NCBI GenBank assembly: GCA_026770575.1
Contig: MU658033.1
Span: forward strand, 1 to 15,294
Origin: Pelagophyceae sp. CCMP2097
Lineage: Eukaryota > Sar > Pelagophyceae
DNA length: 15,294 nucleotides
Reading direction: 5' to 3'
Below, one piece after another: positions 9,166 to 15,294 of this stretch (positions are counted from its first letter, which is position 1; every line of letters starts with the position of its first letter). Below the pieces are notes generated by a model, which was not told the DNA's origin, did no database searches, and saw only the letters and a list, made by a program, of their open reading frames with translations. The translations under genes were made by a program, and so were the position numbers.

Positions 9166-9438
9166 CGCTGAGTATTTAAAGAGTGTCTTGTTGTGAACTT
9201 GTTGACCCTGTCGCGCACATCTATCGGGGCCCCACGAGAGCTCCGCCCATGCCGTGCGCGCGCGGCGACCCGCCGCGGTGTCGCACTTCCGCGCGGGGCC
9301 AGGGCGCCGCCGCGCGCGCACAACGCTGGGTGTCGCCGAATATTTGAACGGATGCGATGCAATTGCAACGGATGCCCCGATCGCCCTTCACAGCACTTCG
9401 CCAACTCTAGACCGTCGTTCGGACCACAGACAGGCAGG
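9166..9438 (+). promoter_or_regulatory. eL34 upstream region
   Basis: This 273-bp gap must hold the LRR-Sfi1 3' end and the eL34 promoter and 5' UTR. TATTTAAA at 9173-9180 is the only TATA-like or AT-rich poly(A)-signal-like stretch, 8 bp after the upstream stop; which role it has, if any, cannot be told. The eL34 ATG sits in a CAGGCAGGATGG context. Confidence 0.4.
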
Positions 9439-9819
9439 ATGGTCAAGGATTCGCGCGTGACGTTTACGCGTCGCCATGCGTACGCGACCAAGTCGAACGC
9501 GCTGAAGATTGTGAAGACGCCGGGCGGCCGCCTCGTGGGCCACTACCACTCCAAGACGCGCGCCGGCGTCAAGTGTGGCGACTGCAAGAAGTCCCTGCCG
9601 GGCATCAAGCACCTCGCCTCGTTCGACATGAAGCACACGCACAAGCGCGAGCGCACTGTGTCGCGCGCCTACGGCGGCTCGCGCTGCGCCGGCTGCGTGC
9701 GCACGCGTATCGTGCGCGCGTTCCTCGTCGAGGAGCAGAAGATCGTCAAGGCGATGATGGCCGAGAAGACCAAGAAGGTCGCCGTCGTCGAGGCTCCCGC
9801 CGAGAAGGCGAAGAAGTAA
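9439..9819 (+). CDS. RPL34: 60S ribosomal protein eL34 (RPL34), single exon
   Basis: A protein of the large cytosolic ribosomal subunit, 126 residues; the family is usually 115-125. The start MVKDSRVTFTRRHAYATKSN aligns with the family's MVQRLTYRRRxSYNTxSN. Two CxxC pairs, C46/C49 (KCGDCK) and C83/C86 (RCAGCV), form the zinc site. The most conserved block, VSRAYGGSRCAGCVRTRI, and the following RAFLVEEQKIVK are intact. The tail is Lys/Ala-rich, as usual. The reading frame is open upstream to 9193, but that sequence has no similarity to the family, so the ATG at 9439 is the clear choice. No intron is needed, which is notable in a window where most genes have several. The stop is TAA. Confidence 0.97.
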   Translation: MVKDSRVTFTRRHAYATKSNALKIVKTPGGRLVGHYHSKTRAGVKCGDCKKSLPGIKHLASFDMKHTHKRERTVSRAYGGSRCAGCVRTRIVRAFLVEEQKIVKAMMAEKTKKVAVVEAPAEKAKK

Positions 9820-10587
9820 ACATTCCCCTAAAAACACTCCCTTTGTACCCCACAACACGCGCCCAACGACGCAAAGGCGGCCGCCGTTCAAAGGCGCGCG
9901 AAGCAAGCCGTGCAAGGGGCTCGGAACCGGGGTCTTCGAACTCGGCACCCGGCTGGCACAGCACATGTCCGACGGTCGGATGGTGCGCTATCGATGACCC
10001 CCGAATCAACGCGCGTCCGCCTTCTTCGAAGGAAATACCTCCCAAGGGACCCGCGCATTGCATCGCGCGAGTGGGTAGTGACAGTGCAACTCTTGGTCCT
10101 GGAGCCTGACTTTAGAACCGATTTGCCGGGCATACCCTTTTGGGGAAGCCCCACCCAGGGTGGATCTTAAGCAAGCAACTCAAACGAAGGACGGCCGCGT
10201 ATCGGATCCGTCGAACTCAGGATCCAGGGGCCCGATCGACGGGGTGCGTTTTGGGGGACAATAACTGTTGGTACAATAAACGCGTCTATAACGGGACCCG
10301 AACTCGTTTACCACCGCCGACGACGCGTGAGAGAGGCGGCAGCGGGGTGTGTCATTGGGATGTAATCTTAGAACTTCGACGAGGACAGCGGCCGGAAACG
10401 CCGCGGCGACGACGAGAGAGCAGACAAGGGCACTCGGTCGACGCGGCGGGTCACGAAACTCGGCAACGATTGCCGGCAGCTCTCCTGAGCCCGCCTATGG
10501 CGGGCTGCGTCGCGGTGCCGGGCCTTCCTGCGTCACGGCCTCGGACATGTCGCGTCGCGGCGGCGCTTTCGGCGTTGAGCGGCTTGT
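9820..10587. other. Convergent intergenic region, no supported gene
   Basis: This 768-bp stretch lies between the 3' ends of eL34 (+) and NAE1 (-). Open frames of 86-178 codons cross it, but none shows a recognisable family, conserved motif or composition like the neighbouring proteins. The base composition is more balanced than in the genes. Apart from the hairpin at 10488-10506 I see no RNA gene, transposon end or clear poly(A) signal. A short lineage-specific gene or repeat remnant cannot be excluded. Confidence 0.5.
10488..10506. repeat. Perfect 8-bp hairpin downstream of the NAE1 stop
   Basis: AGCCCGCC (10488-10495) and GGCGGGCT (10499-10506) pair perfectly across a 3-nt TAT loop. The hairpin lies about 80 nt past the NAE1 stop codon on its strand, so it would fall in or just after its 3' UTR. 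It could affect 3'-end formation; this is inference from position only. Confidence 0.5.
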
Positions 10588-13290
10588 TCAGATGTCGAGC
10601 GTCGTGGCCGTGCACGAAATGCCGTTGAAAAAATACGTGTGGTCGATGGGCGTGTACTGCTTGACGATGACCTTGACGATCTCCTGCGACGCGACGCCGC
10701 CGATGACGGCCTAACAAGCGGAGAGTCCGTACGTGTGTCGAGGCACGAGCGGTTCCAGAGGCTCACAGCGATGGCGTGGAGCTCGGCGGCACCGAAGCGC
10801 GCGATCTCGCGGGCGTGCGCTGGCGTGAACGCGCCCTCGAAGCAGCTCGGGTCCGTCCCCGACCTGGGCGCGCCATAATCGGTGCGTGGCAAAGCTCCGA
10901 TCTCGGCATCTCTCTTCCGACGTCTCTCTTCAATGTCGGTCCTGTGAGGCATTCCCCCTGCTGTTGGCGAGGCACGCACTCGATGACGAGCGCGTCGATT
11001 TCTGCGGCGACAGCGGATGCGTCGGCCTCGAGCGCAGCGTCGTCAATTCCGGGCCACCGCTGCCGTTTCAAATAGAACCGGTCCGCCGCGCGCAGCGCCA
11101 CGTACCACATCACGGGCATCTGGAGCTTCGTCGCCTCCTCCTCGGCCTGGCGTAAAAGGCGTCGGGGCGCGCCGTTTTCCCGGCCGCGTCTCTCCGACGA
11201 CGAGGCCTCACCTCGAAGAGCGCCGTGGCGGCCTCTGCGAGGTCCGGGCTGGCCATTTCTTCGGCAATGGACTTGGTCGTCACGATCTTGACGTCGCGGA
11301 AGTTCTTGCAGACGGTCTCCAAGCGCGCCGCCGCCGCGTCGTCTACGAAACGTAAATTCTAACCCCGCCGCCGAAGAGGCACGTCGTGCGACAGGCGAAA
11401 AGACTCGCCGACGAGGCGCGCGAGGGACTGGCACAGCGCCGCGTAGCTGCATATGTCGAGGTGAGACGCGCCGGTCGCGGGGCTTTCGTGCTCTGAAGAG
11501 GCGCCTCACCGCTGCGCGACCATCGCTGCGTCGTGCTTCGCGCGCGCGACGTACGCCTGCTGGAGCGCGACGTAGCGCTGCGTGTCTGCGTGGCAGTCCG
11601 GGATGGCGCCGGGGAGTGGGGGTAGGCCACCGTTGTCGTCGCGCATAAACTCAGCCACGCAGCGGACCATGAGCGAGAACTCCGTCGCCGTCGCCACGTC
11701 GTCCGCGAGCGCCTGCGCCGCTGGGGCTCTGGACGAGGCGGAGGGCGTGTGTATGGCGCAAACGACGAGCCATCTTCGGAATGGACGCGGCGCGTGCGGC
11801 GTCGATGGCCTGCTGCGCCTCGTAGGGCAGCTCGCGCGGGTCGGACCAGGCGCGGTAGGCGTGCGCCTCTGCCTCTTCGAAGTTCATCTCGGGCCTGACT
11901 TATCGGTGAAGGACGAACGACGACGCCGCACGACGAAGGCACGCACACTTTGGACTGGAGCATGCGCGCGCCGGCGGGGACCCAGGACTTGAAGGCGTCC
12001 TTTTCGTCTCTCGTCTTGGGCATGGTCCCGTTGTGCTCGGCCTTCCACCTCGCGGCCAGGCGCGCCAGGATGACGACGAACGGCACATGCGCGTGCTCGT
12101 GGTCCGGCAGCGACTCCAGGTCCGCGTGCGCAGCCAGCACCTGAGCCGCGGGCGTCGCGGCGGACCGCGCGAGCTTCGCAGCGGACCGCGCCGGAGAAGC
12201 GCCCGACGCACTTTGGAGAGCTCCTCAAAGGGCTCGCTCAGCCGGAGGTCCCAGATGATGTTATCAGGCTTCGACTCGACAATCTCGTGGCGCCGCAGCT
12301 GCAGGCGTACGGAGCCGAGCATGCCTGGAGTGCGGCGTCGGATCTCGCTCCGCCCTCCGCGCCCTGTCACAACGCACCAAAGGCGCGCCCCGCGACGAGC
12401 GGGATGGACTTTGCCCAGCAGAGGTCGCCGAGGCGCTGCAGCGAGAGCGGGTCGAGGTTGGCCGCGATGATTAGAGTGAACTTGTCGATGTAGTCCCCTT
12501 CGCGCTCGATCACGTCGCAGGGCCTGCCACGCGCCGTCGAACAAGGGGCGCACAGGCCGCGATGCGGCCGCAATGCCACACGACGCCACGTAACGCCACA
12601 CGACGCACCTCGCGACGCGGTGGAAGCCGCGGGCTACGGAAGAGGCGGTACGATGATGACGACCGCAGCCGAGAGAGGCGTCTCGAGGAGGCAAGGTCGC
12701 GACTGACCGTCTGGGTTGAGTTCCTGCAGCAGCTCCGCACACACGGCGGCCCGCGGTCTGTGCATGCCGCGTCGCGCGCGCGACACAGACGCTCGAGGAG
12801 ACCCTCGAGGAGACGGCTGCAGGCCGCGTTTCCCGGCGAGGCACTGACCGCCCGAGATCGCTGCTGCGGATGAAAAAGTTGGAGGCCACGTCGGAGTCGC
12901 AGACGTTCTCGCCGTCGACGATGGTGAACCTGCGAAACGCGGTGGACGCGCGCACGCGCGGTGGACGAAAGGCGCGTTCCCGAGGCGCGTGCTTCAGCGG
13001 GACGTCCTCGTCCCCCATCCTCCCGGTCGTCGCGGGCACTCCAAAGGCCAATACGCACGCCCCGATGCCGGGCAGCACGAGGTTCTTCAGCGTCTCCGTC
13101 GCCGTCGCGCCCGCGCCTAGCGCCGCCGCGTCCCGCGGCCGCGGCCGGCCCTCCGCTTCGGCTTCTTCGCCCGGTCGCTTCCGGGGCGCGGCCCCGCGCC
13201 GAAGCAGAGGACGTGGGCCGCGCCGAGCGCGGCCTGGCCGCTGGCGCCCCAGAGCCGGAGCTGGCGGTCGTACTTGTTATCGGTCGCCAT
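10588..13290 (-). CDS. NAE1: NEDD8-activating enzyme E1 regulatory subunit (NAE1/APP-BP1/AXR1), 15 exons
   Basis: NAE1 binds UBA3 to adenylate NEDD8 for cullin neddylation and lacks the catalytic cysteine (family knowledge). Exons in transcript order: 13290-13200, 13116-13059, 12929-12849, 12757-12708, 12633-12609, 12523-12378, 12324-12212, 12140-11947, 11894-11767, 11720-11510, 11446-11409, 11342-11212, 11146-10980, 10863-10767, 10710-10588. They give 550 residues; human has 534. Landmarks: YDRQLRLWG (7-15), LKNLVLPGIGAFTIVDG (40-56), SNFFIRSSDLGR (66-77), IVESKPDN, then WDLRLSEPFEEL, then HVPFVVILARLAARW, then WYVALRAADRFYLKRQRWPG, then ARFGAAELHAIAAVIGG, and a C-terminus YTPIDHTYFFNGIS. 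Introns are 46-143 bp class, mostly 52-129. Introns 1 (13117-13199) and 11 (11343-11408) need GC donors. Exon 5 is only 25 nt. The exon 9/10 junction (11766/11721) is the least certain, since two nearby acceptors keep frame. Confidence 0.95.
13110..13200. repeat. 8-bp direct repeat bounding NAE1 intron 1
   Basis: On the minus strand GGCGCGGG lies at the 5' end of the intron (13200-13193) and again at its 3' end (13117-13110). The GC donor sits inside the first copy, and the final G of the CTAG acceptor is the first base of the second. This is the pattern expected if a mobile element inserted with an 8-bp target duplication and became an intron. Chance is not excluded in such GC-rich DNA. Confidence 0.55.
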
Positions 13291-13505
13291 GGTCTAGACG
13301 CCTAGGAAGAGACTGTCTCTGAGACGGCCGTCCGACGTGATGTTTTTTTCGACCATTTCTGGTCGGCGGGCTGCCCGTCGGGGCGAGGGCGCGCGGGGCG
13401 GCCGCACAACGCACGCTTGCTTGGGCGCGATGCTTTCGACCACTCCAGCGATCGCTGAAAGTGTGTCAGCGACCGGCGCAGTCACACCCCACGGCCCAGG
13501 CAAGG
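13291..13505. promoter_or_regulatory. Divergent promoter region, NAE1 (-) / lumenal protein (+)
   Basis: The two start codons are 215 bp apart and point away from each other, so both promoters and 5' UTRs must lie here. The least GC-rich part is near 13336-13360, with a T-run at 13343-13350. No TATA box or known motif is clear. The role is inferred from layout. Confidence 0.5.
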
Positions 13506-14399
13506 ATGCTCGGCTTCGTTTCGGTGGCGCTGGCCCTCGCGGGCGAGTCGCAGGCCCTCGTCGCACCGCGCGGTTTCGGCGCGGCGCCGAGGCGCGCGTG
13601 CAGCGTGGCGGCCGTCGACCGACGGTTCTGGCTCCGCGTCGCCGCATCCGTGCCGGCGGCGCTCGTCGTCGCGGCGCCGCGGCCGTCGGGCGCAGCGGGG
13701 GACTACAAGGACACTTTGCGCGACGGCTGGTCGGCCTCGGGGGGTGCCAAGGCACCGGCGCCGGTGGCGACGGCCATCGCGGGCGTCTGGACGCTGCAGC
13801 AGGACGTGCGCTTCGAGGGCGTGCCGAAGCGCGCGGAGGTCGCGTTCCTCAAGTCCGGCGACGTCTCCGTCAAGTCGGAGGGCGCCGTGGCCATGTCTTC
13901 CGAGGATTTCATCATCGAGCCGAAGCGCGGCTCGCGGATGGTCAAATGGCAGACGGACTACGACGCCGCCACGCTCGTCTACGAGGGCGTCGTGGAGGAC
14001 GCCGTGCCGGGCGAGATGACGGGCACCATTTTTGAGTTGTCGGACAAGGGCGGCGCGGGGACCAAGGCGGGCACGTTCCTACTAAAGCAGGTGCGCCTTC
14101 GATGCCCTTGACCGGGGCGGTTCGTAGAGCTTTGCGGCGTTTGTTGAAGACCACGTTATTGTCAGGTCAACTCGGTGGAGCCCAAGGCTTCGGTGCTCTT
14201 CGCCAAACCGACAAACCTCAAGCCCGGCGACGACCTCGGCGGCAAGGAGCGCTGGGTCTTCGAAAAGGAAAAGGCCCAGGCCGCCGCCAAAGCCGAGACG
14301 GCAGCGGTGCGCGAGAAGAACGAGGCGCTGATGCAGCGCTTGGGCTGCTCCGATCAAGCCTCGTGCGTCGAGAAGCTCAAGGCAGAGGCCGCGAGATAG
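13506..14399 (+). CDS. Predicted thylakoid-lumen protein with Tat-type bipartite presequence, two exons
   Basis: Exons 13506-14090 and 14166-14399 join in phase 0 (CAG to GTC) and give 272 residues. The 75-bp intron has a GTGCGC donor and TTGTCAG acceptor. The N-terminus MLGFVSVALALAGESQA is a signal peptide, followed by LVAPRGF, which fits the cleavage motif of plastids bounded by four membranes. A second signal follows: DRRFWLR twin arginines at 39-40, the hydrophobic stretch VAASVPAALVVAA, and a likely cut near SGAAG (61-65). This predicts Tat export into the thylakoid lumen. The mature part starts about residue 65; from about 93 it looks beta-rich (GVWTLQQDVRF, ATLVYEGVVEDAVPGEMTGTIFEL) and could be a small barrel-like fold. 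The C-terminus is a charged helix (WVFEKEKAQAAAKAE) with two cysteines in GCSDQASC. The family is not recognised and the function is unknown. Confidence 0.75.
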
Positions 14400-14740
14400 G
14401 CGCCCAAAAGGGCAAACGGTGTCATCAAGTTAATTTGATTGTCGCCCGCCCACTTGCCGCCGCCGGGTCAATCCGACGGAGCCGCTCGCGACGCGCGGCG
14501 CGGCAGGGCCGGGATACCGTTCCTGCCACACGACAACCTTCCGACTCGCTGGAGGCGTCGGCTTCATGCCCGTACAGAAGACGCATCAATCGGCGCTGGC
14601 CTAATGGGCCGATAGCGTGTTATCCATGACGAGCCTCGTACGAACGTCGGCCAAGTTTTGGAAAGCACCAAGTCCCAAACGCCAGATTGTTTGTGGCTCT
14701 CGTGGATGTGCCTCGGTGAGTAGATCACGTAACTCTGAAA

Positions 14741-14757
14741 GGTGCTATTTGAGCACC
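14741..14757. repeat. Small hairpin
   Basis: GGTGCT (14741-14746) and AGCACC (14752-14757) pair perfectly around a 5-nt loop. It is isolated, with no T-tract or gene next to it; its role is unknown. Confidence 0.35.
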
Positions 14758-15053
14758 ACTCTGAGTGCCGTGAGCGCCCCTCCAAGTTAAGACCATTTCA
14801 CACTTCACCCCCGTATCTGGCCTATACGTGCCGGCGTCGAGTAAAGACGGTTCCCGCCCAGAGATGAGACCCTATACTCGGACCCTTGAGAACTGCTCGG
14901 CGCCTGGGGCCAAGGCGCCCGCGCACGAGGCGCCCAGGAAGAATTCGAAAGAATAATGACCTCAATATTGACCTCGCACAAATGATATATCGCTGAACAG
15001 TCAGTTTAGAAATCTTCACAAGAAGAGAAATCGGGCACCCCCATAGGAATTCC

Positions 15054-15129
15054 TACAGCACTTTCCGGCTAAAAAAAATGAGGGTATATATATATACAGC
15101 ACTTTCCGGCTAAAAAAAATGAGGGTATA
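15054..15129. repeat. Two exact 35-bp tandem units, 41-bp period
   Basis: Bases 15054-15088 and 15095-15129 are identical. The unit begins TACAGCACTTTCCGGCTA and carries an A8 run and GAGGGTATA. The two are joined by a TATATA spacer. The pair is bracketed by related palindromes, TAGGAATTCCTA just before and TAGGATTCCTA just after, which suggests a mobile or slippage-prone unit. Confidence 0.9.
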
Positions 15130-15134
15130 GGATT

Positions 15135-15165
15135 CCTATATATATATATATATTATAATAATATC
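15135..15165. repeat. TA-rich microsatellite
   Basis: An alternating TA run of about ten repeats passes into ATTATAATAATAT. It directly follows the 35-bp tandem pair and is the most AT-rich point of the window. Confidence 0.85.
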
Positions 15166-15294
15166 AAACAATTGTATGGGATCAGGAATTGAAGCGTAAT
15201 TCCGGGAATGTTCTTAGTGTAATCAGTCCATGCGGTACTTTGGCGGGCGTCGGTCGGAGAGCGCATAGTGCTTTTGGTCGGTCGTTTTAGTCGT

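Larger units (their letters stand above)
14400..15294. other. AT-richer terminal region, no gene seen
   Basis: After the lumenal-protein stop the base composition drops stepwise from very GC-rich to AT-rich, especially past about 14940. Open frames here are short and shared with no recognised family. The region holds the 35-bp duplicated unit and TA runs annotated separately, plus a small hairpin at 14741-14757. The last 100 bases turn GC-richer again, so a neighbouring gene may begin beyond the window. Confidence 0.5.

Noticed and set aside
9910..10170. Possible 86-codon gene between eL34 and NAE1
   Set aside because: It starts with ATG and ends with a stop, but has no recognisable domain, no family match and no support from composition; an 88-codon frame on the other strand is as good.
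10288..10307. tRNA T-arm-like sequence on the minus strand
   Set aside because: A TTCGGGT loop with weak stem resembles a T-arm, but one stem pair fails, the loop lacks the conserved A58, and no D-arm, anticodon arm or acceptor stem can be formed around it.
12524..12703. Single long intron in NAE1 in place of the microexon
   Set aside because: Donor 12703 to acceptor 12524 keeps frame, but leaves the protein seven residues shorter than the family in this stretch and uses a poorer donor (GTCGCG).

Overview
The window is nuclear DNA of a eukaryote with a very GC-rich, compact genome and many tiny introns. The best guess is a photosynthetic stramenopile close to pelagophytes of the Aureococcus type. 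Three things support this. About 26 introns of 46-180 bp can be placed by protein homology. One gene encodes a protein with a secondary-plastid presequence (signal peptide, cleavage motif, twin-arginine thylakoid signal). Meiotic and cilium-type genes sit beside it. The species assignment is inference; the sequence alone does not prove it.

Layout, left to right. 130-665 is a small transposon-like element with 39-bp terminal inverted repeats and no transposase. 885-2494 (minus) is a six-exon HOP2/PSMC3IP meiotic recombination gene with a long acidic N-terminal extension. 2669-3542 (plus) is a two-exon RAB28 GTPase gene that diverges from HOP2 across 174 bp. 3717-9165 (plus) is a six-exon gene for a protein of about 1639 residues: leucine-rich repeats, then long coiled coils, Sfi1-like tryptophan repeats and a Pro/Ser repeat tail. 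9439-9819 (plus) is the single-exon gene for ribosomal protein eL34. 9820-10587 has no gene I can support. 10588-13290 (minus) is a 15-exon NAE1/APP-BP1 gene (NEDD8 E1 regulatory subunit). 13506-14399 (plus) is a two-exon gene for a predicted thylakoid-lumen protein of unknown function, diverging from NAE1 across 215 bp. 14400-15294 is AT-richer, with tandem repeats and no gene seen.

The genes are mostly unrelated housekeeping and meiosis functions. The one suggestive pairing is RAB28, which is linked to cilia and the BBSome in other eukaryotes, directly upstream of a centrosome/basal-body-like LRR-Sfi1 protein. The two lie head to tail, 174 bp apart.

The most unusual signal is in the introns. 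Most donors read GTGCGT or GTGAGC, and three introns are best explained by GC-AG splicing because only that restores the conserved protein. One NAE1 exon is 25 nt. Several introns carry internal repeats, short inverted repeats near their ends, or an 8-bp direct repeat at their boundaries, as expected of transposon-derived introns (introners). All exon models here were built by eye from splice signals, reading frame and remembered family conservation; no alignment or expression data were available.
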